A stretch of 64,000 nt of DNA from Kribbella jiaozuonensis (GTDB taxonomy: Bacteria; Actinomycetota; Actinomycetes; Propionibacteriales; Kribbellaceae). The notes beneath the pieces are model-generated. The model did not search any database. It saw nothing but the letters and a program-made list of their open reading frames with translations, and was not told the DNA's origin. Within the stretch, counting starts at the first letter, position 1. The number at the start of each line of letters is the position of its first letter. Where the stretch lies: the NCBI RefSeq assembly GCF_005233875.1, contig NZ_SZPZ01000006.1, forward strand, positions 62,001-126,000, read 5' to 3'. Of the stretch, positions 33,004-41,254 are shown piece after piece. Both the position numbers and the translations under genes were made by a program.

Positions 33004-33978
33004 ATGCCCGAACCGCTCCCTGAGACGGCCGCCGTCTGCATCGGTGAGGCGATGATCATGCTCGCCGGTGGGCCGGGGCCGCTCGCGGACGTCGAGGTGT
33101 TCCGGCGGTCGGTCGGCGGAGCGGAGTGCAACGTGGCCGGCGGGCTTGCCGCGCTCGGTGTTCCGACGGCGTGGATCTCGCGGCTGGGGGACGACGGGTT
33201 CGGTCAGCACGTACTGCGGGACCTGGAGAAGCGGGGCGTCGACGTCGGGGGTGTGGAGGTCGATGCGGTCCGGCCGACAGCCCTTTATGTGAAGGAATCG
33301 GAGGACGGTCGGTCGCGGATGCACTACTACCGCACCGGCTCGGCGGCCGCTGCTATGGATCCTGAGTTTCTGGACCGGCCGGCCGTAAGCGACCGGCTCA
33401 AGCAAGCACGGCTTGTGCACACGACGGGCATCACCGCAGCGATCTCCGAGAGCAGTGCGCAGATGCTGGAGCGGTTGGCGACGGAGCCGCGGTCGTTCCT
33501 GCTGAGCGTGGACCTGAACTGGCGGCCGGTGCTGTGGCGGGACAAGGATCCGGCGCCGCTGTGGCGGTTGCTGAAGGCGGCTGACATCGTGCTGATCGGG
33601 GCGGATGAGGCAGAGGTCTTCGCCGGGACTGCCAACCCGGACGAACTCTATGAGCGCCTGGGCGCACGCACTCTGGTCCTGAAGGACGATGCGCACACTG
33701 CGATGGTGCTCGAGCCGGACGGCCGCACCGAGGTCCCAGCGCTGTCAGTAGACGTCGTGGAGACAGTGGGAGCGGGGGATGCGTTTGCGGCGGGGTTCCT
33801 CACTGGCACGTTGCAAGGGCTTCCGATGGTGCAGCGGTTGCGGTTGGGGCATTTGACGGCGGCCGCAGTGCTGACGGCACCTGAGGATCACGCGCCGCCG
33901 CCGGCGCCAGAGGTGCGCGAGCGGTTGCTGAACTGCACCGACGAGGAGTGGGCCGCCACGAAGATCGGTCCGGCATGA
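33004..33978 (+). CDS. kdgK: 2-keto-3-deoxygluconate kinase-like PfkB sugar kinase
   Basis: A 324-residue ribokinase-family (PfkB) kinase. The N-terminal GGAECNVAGGLAALG signature and the C-terminal ATP/anion-hole motif ETVGAGDAFAAGF (catalytic Asp ~257) are present. The KDG specificity is inferred from neighbouring KDPG aldolase. ATG 33004 follows GAGGAG at 32993-32998; GTG 32998 is an upstream alternative. Its TGA overlaps the IclR ATG (ATGA). Confidence 0.85.
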   Translation: MPEPLPETAAVCIGEAMIMLAGGPGPLADVEVFRRSVGGAECNVAGGLAALGVPTAWISRLGDDGFGQHVLRDLEKRGVDVGGVEVDAVRPTALYVKESEDGRSRMHYYRTGSAAAAMDPEFLDRPAVSDRLKQARLVHTTGITAAISESSAQMLERLATEPRSFLLSVDLNWRPVLWRDKDPAPLWRLLKAADIVLIGADEAEVFAGTANPDELYERLGARTLVLKDDAHTAMVLEPDGRTEVPALSVDVVETVGAGDAFAAGFLTGTLQGLPMVQRLRLGHLTAAAVLTAPEDHAPPPAPEVRERLLNCTDEEWAATKIGPA

Positions 33979-34709
33979 GTCAGAGCCTCGGTCGGGCGCT
34001 GCAGATCCTCACCAGTCTCGGCGAGGGTGAGCGGTCGCTGGATCAGCTCGCCGCCGAGCTAGGTGTTCACAAGACCACGGTCCTGCGACTGCTGCGCACC
34101 ATGGAGGCCGACCGGTTCGTACGCCGGGATGCCGCGCACCGCTACCGGCTGGGGTCGCGGCTGTTCGCTCTCGCGGACGTGGCGCGCGAGCAACACGTCG
34201 TACGCGAAGTTGCTGCGCCTCATCTGCGCGCCTTGAACCAGAAGACCGGGCAGACCGTCCACCTGGCTGCGTGGGAGAACGGCGAGGTCATCTACGTCGA
34301 CAAGCTCGACAGTGTGCGCTCGGTCCGCATGTACTCGCAGATCGGCGTACCTGCGGCGCTGCACTGCACAGCGGTCGGGAAGGTCCTGCTCGCCGCGCAG
34401 CCGAAGCGGCGGCGGGAGGCGTTGATCGAGTCGCTGGAGTATCACGAGTACACGCCGAACACGATCACTGACCCGGACCGGCTCCGGGACGAGCTGGACA
34501 CGGTCAGCGAGCGTGGCTGGGCGCAGGACAAGGCGGAGCACGAGGCGTTCATCAACTGCATCGGTGCGCCGCTGAAGGACAGCACGGGCCGCGTTGTGGG
34601 GGCCGTGTCGCTGTCGGTTCCCGACGTACTGCTGAACTATGAGCAGGTGCTCGAACTGCTACCCGAGCTGCTCGCCACCGCCCACGCGATCAGTGCCGAC
34701 TACAACTGA
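33975..34709 (+). CDS. IclR-family transcriptional regulator (cluster regulator)
   Basis: A 244-residue IclR regulator. An N-terminal winged helix (LDQLAAELGVHKTTVLRLLRTMEADRFVRRD) is followed by the GAF-like effector domain (HCTAVGKVLLA, INCIGAPLKDSTGRVVGAVSLSVP). It is coupled to the KDG kinase, close to the TTGCGT dyads, and therefore the probable local regulator responding to an oxidised-sugar or keto-deoxy acid effector. Confidence 0.92.
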   Translation: MSQSLGRALQILTSLGEGERSLDQLAAELGVHKTTVLRLLRTMEADRFVRRDAAHRYRLGSRLFALADVAREQHVVREVAAPHLRALNQKTGQTVHLAAWENGEVIYVDKLDSVRSVRMYSQIGVPAALHCTAVGKVLLAAQPKRRREALIESLEYHEYTPNTITDPDRLRDELDTVSERGWAQDKAEHEAFINCIGAPLKDSTGRVVGAVSLSVPDVLLNYEQVLELLPELLATAHAISADYN

Positions 34710-34722
34710 GAGGTCAGACCTG

Positions 34723-35127
34723 ATGTCCGACAAGACCGTCGTCTCCACCACCGACGCGCCGCCGCCGATGCCCGTGTTCTCCCAGGGCGTCCGCAAGGGC
34801 AACATCCTGCAGGTGTCCGGCCAGGGCTCGGTCGACCCGGCCAGCGGCGAGTTCGTGTTCCACGGCGACGTGAAGGCACAGACCACCCGCGTGCTGCAGA
34901 ACATCGAAGCGATCCTGACGGCCGGCGGGGGCAGTATCGACGACGTGGTGATGCTGCGCGTCTACCTCACCGAGCGCGACAACTTCGCCGCGATGAACGA
35001 GGCGTACGCCGAGTTCGTGTCGACCCGCACGCCGAGCGGCGTCCTGCCGTCCCGCACCACCGTCTTCACCGGCCTGCCGCTCCCCGACATGCTCGTCGAG
35101 ATCGACGCCCTCGCCGTTCTCAGCTGA
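34723..35127 (+). CDS. RidA/YjgF-family enamine/imine deaminase
   Basis: A 134-residue Rid protein with the conserved Arg111 (PSGVLPSRTTVF) that binds the carboxylate of 2-imino/enamine acids. RidA speeds hydrolysis of enamines released by PLP dehydratases. Its place in a cluster with a fold-III PLP dehydratase fits this chemistry exactly. ATG 34723 lies 13 bp after the IclR stop; a hairpin follows the stop. Confidence 0.9.
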   Translation: MSDKTVVSTTDAPPPMPVFSQGVRKGNILQVSGQGSVDPASGEFVFHGDVKAQTTRVLQNIEAILTAGGGSIDDVVMLRVYLTERDNFAAMNEAYAEFVSTRTPSGVLPSRTTVFTGLPLPDMLVEIDALAVLS

Positions 35128-35137
35128 CTCACCTCCG

Positions 35138-35166
35138 AAGCCCGGGCCGAGTGGTCCGGGCTTTGG
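35138..35166 (+). terminator. Terminator-like hairpin after the RidA gene
   Basis: AAGCCCGG and CCGGGCTT form a perfect 8-bp stem with a 10-nt loop 10 bp after the stop. The T run is short (CTTTGG). Confidence 0.6.
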
Positions 35167-35180
35167 AATGCCCGCGCCGT

Positions 35181-35219
35181 TTCCCGTATGGCGGGATATA
35201 GTTTCGCAATGCAGGAAAC
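35181..35219 (+). promoter_or_regulatory. Leaderless promoter and dyads of the second IclR gene
   Basis: TATAGT (35197-35202) ends 6 nt before the ATG at 35209, predicting a leaderless mRNA. Around it lie two dyads, TCCCG-N5-CGGGA (35182-35196) and GTTTC-N9-GAAAC (35201-35219). The latter spans the start codon and suggests autorepression. Confidence 0.45.
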
Positions 35220-36018
35220 CCGGGGCTCGGTGCAGTCGATCGATCGGGCTGTGGCGATCCTGCGGTGTTTCGACGCGCGTACTCCGGAGCTCGGGATCAG
35301 TGATCTGGCCCGGGCGACCGGCCTGTCGACGAGCACCGTGCATCGGCTGTTGCTGGCGATGCAGGAGAACGGACTCGTCCGGCAGACGGCGCACCGGCGG
35401 TACGCGATCGGTCCGCTGGTCGTGCAGCTCGCGCACAGCGGTGGGATTCCGGCCGGCCTGCGGGACGCTGCGATGCCAGTGCTCCGTGCACTCCGCGATG
35501 ACACAGGGGAGACCGCGGCTGTGCACGAGCTGCTGCCGTCCGGGCAGCGCGTCGTACTGGACCAGGTCGAGAGTCACCACCAGCTGCGCCGTACCTACAC
35601 GGAATTCGGCCTGCCGGTCGCGTTACCGCTCGGTGCGCCGGGGAAGTCGTTGCTCGCGTTCCTGCCGTTCGAGCAGCAGCAGGAAGTCCTGAAGGGTCCG
35701 CTCGAACGGGTGCAGCCGGCGACGATCACGGACCCCGACGTACTCGCCGAGCAGTTCGCGGACATCCGCCGGCGCGGGTACGCGATGTCGCGGACCGAGC
35801 GGACGGCAGGGATCTGCAGTGTGGCGGCGCCGGTGTTCGGCTACTCCGGGCAGGTCGCGGGTTGTCTGAGTGTGTCCGGCCCCGAGATGCGGATGCCGGT
35901 GGATCGGATGGAGGAGTTCGGGATGAGGGTCGTCGCGGGTGCCTGGTCGGTGTCGGAGTTGCTGGGTGCCACCCCGGCCGCACGGGACCGCAGTACGGCG
36001 CTGGCCGGCGGCCGGTGA
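35209..36018 (+). CDS. IclR-family transcriptional regulator
   Basis: A 269-residue IclR regulator with N-terminal winged helix (ISDLARATGLSTSTVHRLLLAMQENGLVRQ) and effector domain (LPLGAPGKSLLAFLP, ICSVAAPVFGYSGQVAGCLSVSGP). ATG 35209 is favoured over 35188 because the extra residues are encoded in the promoter. It overlaps the downstream MFS gene (TGATG), so the transporter is probably its target. Confidence 0.9.
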   Translation: MQETRGSVQSIDRAVAILRCFDARTPELGISDLARATGLSTSTVHRLLLAMQENGLVRQTAHRRYAIGPLVVQLAHSGGIPAGLRDAAMPVLRALRDDTGETAAVHELLPSGQRVVLDQVESHHQLRRTYTEFGLPVALPLGAPGKSLLAFLPFEQQQEVLKGPLERVQPATITDPDVLAEQFADIRRRGYAMSRTERTAGICSVAAPVFGYSGQVAGCLSVSGPEMRMPVDRMEEFGMRVVAGAWSVSELLGATPAARDRSTALAGGR

Positions 36019-37196
36019 TGTCCCAAGCCAGGAGCCTCCTCAAGATCGCCCCCGCGGTCTATCTGCCCGCACTTCTGTACGGAATCGGTCAGGGTGCGAT
36101 CGCTCCGGTCGTAGCGCTCTCGGCCACCCACCTCGGCGCCTCGGTCGCTGTTGCAGGACTGGTCGTCGCGGCAGCCGGACTGGGCCAGGTGATCGGCGAC
36201 ATCCCAGCCGGTGCTCTGACGAACCGCATCGGTGAACGCAGAGCGATGCTGGGCGCCACCGTCCTCGTCGCACTCGCACTAGCCGCCTGTCTGGTCGTGC
36301 AGAACGTCTGGGGACTGGCCATCGCTATCGGCTGCACCGGACTGGCCGGCGCGGTCTGGGGCCTTGCCAGGCAGGCATATCTCAGCGAGGCCGTGCCGAT
36401 CGAGCTCCGCGCTCGCGCACTGTCCACGCTCGGCGGCGTACAGCGCATCGGTTCCTTCATCGGCCCGTTCCTCGGCGCCGGTGCGATGAAGTTCCTCGGG
36501 ACGGACGGCGCGTACTGGGTGCACCTGATCGCCGCGCTGCTGGCGTGTGGCGTCCTGCTGAGCTTGCCCGACATCGAAGGCCGCACCCGCGGGAGCCGTC
36601 CGGTCGCCGCACAGTCGACCTGGGTCGTCATCCGCGACCACTTCCCGGTACTGCGGACTCTCGGCGTCGGCGCGCTACTGGTAGGCGCCGTTCGCGCGTC
36701 CCGCCAGGTGGTGATCCCGCTGTGGGCACTGCACATCGGACTGGATGCCCAGACGACCAGCATCATCTTCGGACTGTCCGGTGCGGTGGACATGCTGCTG
36801 TTCTATCCCGCCGGCTCGGTGATGGACCGGCTCGGCCGCAAGTGGGTCGCCGTACCGTCGATGTTCGTGCTGGGGTTCGCGCACCTCTTACTACCGCTCA
36901 CGCACACCGCCGTCACGCTGACTCTGGTCGCGTTGCTGATGGGGATCGGGAACGGGCTGGGCGCCGGCGTGATCATGACGCTGGGTGCGGACGCGTCACC
37001 ACCGGTCGGACGAGCCCAGTTCCTCGGGGCGTTCAGGCTCTTCGCGGACACCGGGAACGGAGCCGGGCCGTTGCTGCTGGCGGGGGCGACGGCCGTGCTC
37101 GGGCTGGGGCCGGCGATCGTCATCATGGCGCTGACCGGCTGGGCCGCGGCGACCGCGATGCACCGCTGGATCCCGCCGCATCCACAACCGATTTGA
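36018..37196 (+). CDS. MFS transporter
   Basis: A 392-residue major facilitator with 12 predicted transmembrane helices. The motif-A loop after helix 2 reads GALTNRIGERRAML and the second-half equivalent PAGSVMDRLGRKW. It resembles drug/metabolite efflux members. Translational coupling to an IclR regulator suggests export or import of that regulator's ligand. The frame extends upstream inside the IclR gene, but the ATG at 36018 is the credible start. Confidence 0.9.
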   Translation: MSQARSLLKIAPAVYLPALLYGIGQGAIAPVVALSATHLGASVAVAGLVVAAAGLGQVIGDIPAGALTNRIGERRAMLGATVLVALALAACLVVQNVWGLAIAIGCTGLAGAVWGLARQAYLSEAVPIELRARALSTLGGVQRIGSFIGPFLGAGAMKFLGTDGAYWVHLIAALLACGVLLSLPDIEGRTRGSRPVAAQSTWVVIRDHFPVLRTLGVGALLVGAVRASRQVVIPLWALHIGLDAQTTSIIFGLSGAVDMLLFYPAGSVMDRLGRKWVAVPSMFVLGFAHLLLPLTHTAVTLTLVALLMGIGNGLGAGVIMTLGADASPPVGRAQFLGAFRLFADTGNGAGPLLLAGATAVLGLGPAIVIMALTGWAAATAMHRWIPPHPQPI

Positions 37197-37254
37197 TAAA
37201 CGGTGTGTGCAGCAGGCACACTGTCTACTGCCGAAGACCGCTGGTCGTTGCCCG

Positions 37255-37400
37255 CAAGGGTGACTGAAGGTCCCACTCAGGTGGGCGGCCCGCGCAGGTG
37301 ACTTGGATAGTGAAGCATGCATGTTCACGCCCCTTGCGCCTGCGCAGGGGCGTTTCTCTTTGTTCAGGGGTCCTAGGCGTGGAAGCCGATAGAAGGAGAC
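37255..37400 (+). ncRNA. L10 leader region with attenuator hairpin
   Basis: The 208-bp gap before rplJ has the position and features of a ribosomal protein L10 leader. The clear element is a terminator-like hairpin: ACGCCCCT (37327-37334) pairs with AGGGGCGT (37346-37353), followed by TTCTCTTTG. L10 or L10-(L12)4 usually binds such leaders to autoregulate rplJL. The upstream antiterminator fold was not resolved by eye. Confidence 0.6.
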
Positions 37401-37404
37401 CCCC

Positions 37405-38025
37405 ATGGCGAGGCCGGACAAGGCAGCCGCTGTCGCGGAGCTGACGGACGAGTTCCGTAGCTCCAACGGCGCCGTGCTGACCGAGTACCGCGGTCTCACC
37501 GTTGCGCAGCTCAAGCAATTGCGAGTCGCGCTCGGTGACGACGTGAACTACGCCGTGGTGAAGAACACGCTGACCAAGATCGCGGCCAAGGACGCAGGTG
37601 TCGACTCGTTCGACTCGCTGCTCGAAGGCCCCTCCGCGATCGCCTTTATCAAGGGCGACCCGGTGGTTGCGGCCAAGGGACTGCGTGACTTCGCCAAGGC
37701 GAACCCCCTGCTCGTCATCAAGGGTGGAGTGCTGGAAGGCAAGGCACTCGGCTCTGACGAGATCAGCAAGCTCGCTGACCTGGAGTCGCGTGAGGTCCTC
37801 CTCGCGAAGCTCGCAGGTGCGATGAAGGCGGCCCCGCAGCAAGCGGTGTCGCTGTTCGCTGCTCCGCTGTCGCAGGCCGCGCGCCTGTTCGCGGCGCTGC
37901 AGGACAAGCTGCCGGCCGAAGCCGCCCCTGTGCAGGACGCAGTGGCGGACGAGGCACCCGTGCAGGACACGGTCGAGGCACCTGCCGAGGCGAGCACCGA
38001 GGAGACCGCTTCAGCCGAGAGCTGA
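37405..38025 (+). CDS. rplJ: 50S ribosomal protein L10
   Basis: A 206-residue L10. The N-terminal rRNA-binding domain (MARPDKAAAVAELTDEFRSSNGAVLTEYRGLTV) is followed by a C-terminal L12-binding helix and an Ala/Glu-rich tail of about 35 residues, longer than in E. coli and common in actinobacteria. ATG 37405 follows AGAAGGAGA. It is cotranscribed with rplL 67 bp downstream. Confidence 0.97.
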   Translation: MARPDKAAAVAELTDEFRSSNGAVLTEYRGLTVAQLKQLRVALGDDVNYAVVKNTLTKIAAKDAGVDSFDSLLEGPSAIAFIKGDPVVAAKGLRDFAKANPLLVIKGGVLEGKALGSDEISKLADLESREVLLAKLAGAMKAAPQQAVSLFAAPLSQAARLFAALQDKLPAEAAPVQDAVADEAPVQDTVEAPAEASTEETASAES

Positions 38026-38092
38026 GGCAGATCTCATCCGCAACACCCCATCAGTGATCACCAAGCAACATTTGTCAGGAAGGACCGCCATC

Positions 38093-38482
38093 ATGGCGAA
38101 GCTCAGCACCGAAGAGCTCCTCGGCCAGTTCAAGGAACTGACCCTGCTGGAGCTGTCGGAGTTCGTTAAGGCATTCGAGGAGGAGTTCGGCGTCACCGCC
38201 GCCGCCCCGGTTGCCGTTGCCGCCCCGGGTGCCCCGGCTGCCGGCGCGCCGGCCGAAGAGGCCGCCGAGCAGGACGAGTTCGACGTCGTTCTCGAGAGCG
38301 CCGGCGACAAGAAGATCCAGGTCATCAAGGAGGTGCGCGGTCTCACCAGCCTTGGGCTGAAGGAGGCCAAGGACCTCGTCGAGTCGGCCCCCAAGGCCGT
38401 CCTCGAGAAGGTCGACAAGGCTGCCGCGGAGAAGGCCAAGGAGGCCCTCGAGGGCGCCGGCGCCACCGTCACCCTGAAGTGA
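38093..38482 (+). CDS. rplL: 50S ribosomal protein L7/L12
   Basis: A 129-residue L7/L12 with N-terminal dimerisation domain, Ala/Pro hinge (AAAPVAVAAPGAPAAGAPAEE) and C-terminal factor-binding domain (DKKIQVIKEVRGLTSLGLKEAKDLVE). It starts at ATG 38093 behind AGGAAGGACC. It recruits GTPase translation factors and is followed by a strong terminator. Confidence 0.98.
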   Translation: MAKLSTEELLGQFKELTLLELSEFVKAFEEEFGVTAAAPVAVAAPGAPAAGAPAEEAAEQDEFDVVLESAGDKKIQVIKEVRGLTSLGLKEAKDLVESAPKAVLEKVDKAAAEKAKEALEGAGATVTLK

Positions 38483-38522
38483 CCTCAGTTACGTTCCGTC
38501 AAGGAGCGTAACGAATGTGTAG

Positions 38523-38555
38523 AGAAGGGCGGTCCCCGCAAGGGGGCCGCCCTTC
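38523..38555 (+). terminator. Terminator of rplJ-rplL
   Basis: AGAAGGGCGG and CCGCCCTTCT extend through one G-T pair into CCCC/GGGG, giving a ~15-bp stem closed by a GCAA tetraloop. It is a very strong hairpin 40 bp after rplL. Confidence 0.9.
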
Positions 38556-38587
38556 TGCCATTACGTGATGGTTAGTATCGCAACCGC

Positions 38588-38629
38588 TTGACAGCTAGGG
38601 GTTACGAAAAAACGTACTCGTGCGTAACC
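38588..38629 (+). promoter_or_regulatory. Candidate mce promoter with GGTTACG dyad
   Basis: A consensus -35 TTGACA (38588-38593) lies 111 bp before the mce ATPase GTG; the -10 is unclear (AACGTA at 17 bp). Overlapping it is the inverted repeat GGTTACG (38600-38606)/CGTAACC (38623-38629), flanked by CTAG on both sides, suited to a regulator of the mce operon. Confidence 0.45.
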
Positions 38630-38704
38630 TAGGCCACTGCTCCGTCGTTGGAACCGCGTACTCGTCGGTTCGGGGCAGCCAGAACATTCCCGTGAGGAGG
38701 GCCG

Positions 38705-39652
38705 GTGGGCGTAGAAGTCCGCGTCGAAGGTCTCACCAAGTCCTTCGGTAGCCAGCTGATCTGGGGCGACGTGTCCCTGACCCTGCCGGCCGGTGAGATC
38801 TGCGTGATGCTCGGTCCGTCCGGCACCGGTAAGTCGGTGTTCCTGAAGACGCTGATCGGGCTGCTCAAGCCCGACAAGGGGCATGTCTGGATCGAGGGCA
38901 CCGACATCGCCACCTGCAGCGAGCGCGAGCTGTACGACATCCGGCGGCTGTTCGGCGTGCTGTTCCAGGACGGCGCGATGTTCGGCTCGATGAACCTGTA
39001 CGACAACGTCGCGTTCCCGCTGCGCGAGCACACCAAGAAGTCCGAGTCCGACATCCGGTCCATCGTGATGGAGAAGATGGAGATGGTCGGCCTGGTCGGC
39101 GCCGAGCGGAAGCTGCCCGGCGAGATCTCCGGCGGGATGCGCAAGCGGGCCGGCCTGGCCCGCGCGCTGGTGCTCGACCCCGAGATCCTCCTCGTCGACG
39201 AGCCCGACTCCGGTCTGGATCCGGTGCGTACGTCGTTCCTGAACCAGGTGATGATCGACCTGAACGAGGCGTTCAGCCCGACGTTCCTGATCGTCACCCA
39301 CGACGTGAACACCGCGCGGACCGTCCCGGACAACATCGGCATGCTGTACCACCGGCACCTGGCCATGTTCGGCCCGCGGGAGATGCTGTTGTCCAGCGAG
39401 GAGCCGGTGGTCCGCCAGTTCCTGAACGCGCAGATGGTCGGCCCGATCGGCATGTCCGAGGAGAAGGACGCCGAGGAGCTGGCCGCGGAGGCCGGCCAGG
39501 AGCTGCCGCCGCTGCCGCCGATCCCGATCCAGCAGCTGCCCAGCAGCGGCATGCTCCGCCCGACCCAGCGCGAGCCGGGTGAGTGGTGCCGCGAGAACGG
39601 CGTCACCCCGCCGCCAGGATCGTTCGAATCGAATGTGGTGGGCGCCAGGTGA
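38705..39652 (+). CDS. mceG: Mce-system ABC ATPase (MceG/Mkl)
   Basis: A 315-residue ABC ATPase. Walker A is GPSGTGKS (37-44), the signature ISGGMRKRAGLARAL, Walker B EILLVDEPDSGLDP. The ~80-residue C-terminal extension is typical of Mkl/MceG, which energises Mce lipid/steroid importers. GTG 38705 follows GAGGAGGG. In mycobacteria the single mkl gene also lies near rpoB but apart from mce operons; here it heads a full mce operon. It overlaps the permease gene by 4 nt. Confidence 0.93.
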   Translation: MGVEVRVEGLTKSFGSQLIWGDVSLTLPAGEICVMLGPSGTGKSVFLKTLIGLLKPDKGHVWIEGTDIATCSERELYDIRRLFGVLFQDGAMFGSMNLYDNVAFPLREHTKKSESDIRSIVMEKMEMVGLVGAERKLPGEISGGMRKRAGLARALVLDPEILLVDEPDSGLDPVRTSFLNQVMIDLNEAFSPTFLIVTHDVNTARTVPDNIGMLYHRHLAMFGPREMLLSSEEPVVRQFLNAQMVGPIGMSEEKDAEELAAEAGQELPPLPPIPIQQLPSSGMLRPTQREPGEWCRENGVTPPPGSFESNVVGAR

Positions 39653-40422
39653 CTGTGAGCGCTACCGCCCCCCTGAAGCACGCAGGTTCGCTGTTCGCCT
39701 TCGCACTCGATACCGGCCGGGCCACGTTCCGCCGGCCGTTCCAGGTGAAGGAGTTCCTGCAGCAGGCCTGGTTCGTCGCGAGTGTGACGATCATCCCGAC
39801 CGCGCTGGTCGCGATCCCGTTCGGCGCGGTGATCGCGCTGCAGGTCGGCGGCCTGATCAAGCAGTTCGGCGCGCAGGCGTTCACCGGATCGGCCGCGGTG
39901 CTGGCCGTCGTACGGGAGGCGTCGCCGATCGCGACCGCGTTGCTGATCGCCGGGGCTGGTGGCTCGGCGATCTGTGCGGACCTCGGCTCGCGGAAGATCC
40001 GTGAAGAGCTCGACGCGATGATGGTGCTCGGCATCGACCCGATCCAGCGTCTCGTCGTACCGCGGGTGCTGGCGACGATGCTGGTCGCCTTCTTCCTGAA
40101 CGGGTTCGTCAGCGTGGTCGGCGTGATGGGCGGTTACGTCTTCAACGTCGTGCTGCAGGACGGCACACCTGGTAGCTACATCGCCAGCTTCACCGCGCTC
40201 GCGCACCTCCCGGACCTGTGGCAGGGCCAGGCGAAGGCGCTGGTGTTCGGGTTCATCGCCGCGGTCGTCGCGGCGTACAAGGGTGTCAACGCGGGCGGCG
40301 GACCGAAGGGTGTCGGCGACGCGGTGAACCAGTCCGTCGTGATCACGTTCATGCTGCTGTTCGTCGCGAACTTCTCGATGACCGCGATCTACTTCCAGCT
40401 CGTCCCGCCGAAGGGGGCGTGA
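39649..40422 (+). CDS. Mce-system permease YrbEA (MlaE family)
   Basis: A 257-residue MlaE-type permease with about five to six transmembrane helices. The conserved SAAVLAVVREASPIATALLIAG and REELDAMMVLGIDP segments match MlaE/YrbE proteins. It dimerises with the following YrbEB to form the inner-membrane channel. GTG 39649 overlaps the ATPase stop; GTG 39655 is an alternative. Confidence 0.92.
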   Translation: MTVSATAPLKHAGSLFAFALDTGRATFRRPFQVKEFLQQAWFVASVTIIPTALVAIPFGAVIALQVGGLIKQFGAQAFTGSAAVLAVVREASPIATALLIAGAGGSAICADLGSRKIREELDAMMVLGIDPIQRLVVPRVLATMLVAFFLNGFVSVVGVMGGYVFNVVLQDGTPGSYIASFTALAHLPDLWQGQAKALVFGFIAAVVAAYKGVNAGGGPKGVGDAVNQSVVITFMLLFVANFSMTAIYFQLVPPKGA

Positions 40423-40423
40423 C

Positions 40424-41254
40424 GTGTCGGCCCTGATGGACAACCTGGTCAAGAAGCCGCTGAACTCGCTCGACCACCTCGGTGAGCAGCTCGCGTTCTA
40501 CATCAAGGCGCTCGCCTGGTCCGGCAAGTCCGTCACGCGGTACCGCAAGGAGATCTTCCGGCTGCTGGCCGAGGTGACGCTGGGCACGGGCGCGCTCGCG
40601 GTCATCGGCGGCACGGTCGGCGTGATCACGTTCCTGGCCTTCTTCACCGGCACCGAGGTCGGCCTGCAGGGCTACTCGGCGCTGAACCAGATCGGTACGT
40701 CGGCGTTCGCCGGCTTCGTCTCGGCGTACATCAACACCCGTGAGATCGGCCCGCTGATCGCCGGTATCGCCCTCGCCGCGACGGTCGGCTGTGGTTTCAC
40801 CGCGCAGCTCGGCGCGATGCGGATCAGCGAGGAGATCGACGCCCTCGAGGTGATGGCGATCCCGTCGCTGCCGTTCCTGGTGACGACCCGGATCATCGCG
40901 GGACTCGTCGCCGTCATCCCGCTGTACGTCGTCGGACTGCTGTCGTCGTACTTCGCGACCCGGCTCACTGTGACGACGTTCTACGGGCAGAGCACAGGTA
41001 CGTACGACCACTATTTCCATCTGTTCCTGCCACCCGGAGACGTGCTCTGGTCGTTCGGCAAGGTGCTGGTGTTCTCGGTGCTGGTCATCCTCGTGCACTG
41101 CTACCACGGCTACCACGCGACCGGCGGCCCGGCCGGTGTGGGCGTCGCTGTCGGTCGCGCCGTACGGACCTCCATCGTCGTCATCAACGTCGTCGACCTG
41201 CTGCTGTCGATGGCGATCTGGGGTACGACGACCACCGTGAGGTTGGCCGGATGA
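40424..41254 (+). CDS. Mce-system permease YrbEB (MlaE family)
   Basis: A 276-residue MlaE-type permease, paralogue and partner of YrbEA. TREIGPLIAGIALAATVGCGFTAQLGAMRISEEIDALEVM is the family signature region. It starts at GTG 40424, 1 nt after the previous stop, and overlaps mceA by 4 nt. Confidence 0.92.
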   Translation: MSALMDNLVKKPLNSLDHLGEQLAFYIKALAWSGKSVTRYRKEIFRLLAEVTLGTGALAVIGGTVGVITFLAFFTGTEVGLQGYSALNQIGTSAFAGFVSAYINTREIGPLIAGIALAATVGCGFTAQLGAMRISEEIDALEVMAIPSLPFLVTTRIIAGLVAVIPLYVVGLLSSYFATRLTVTTFYGQSTGTYDHYFHLFLPPGDVLWSFGKVLVFSVLVILVHCYHGYHATGGPAGVGVAVGRAVRTSIVVINVVDLLLSMAIWGTTTTVRLAG

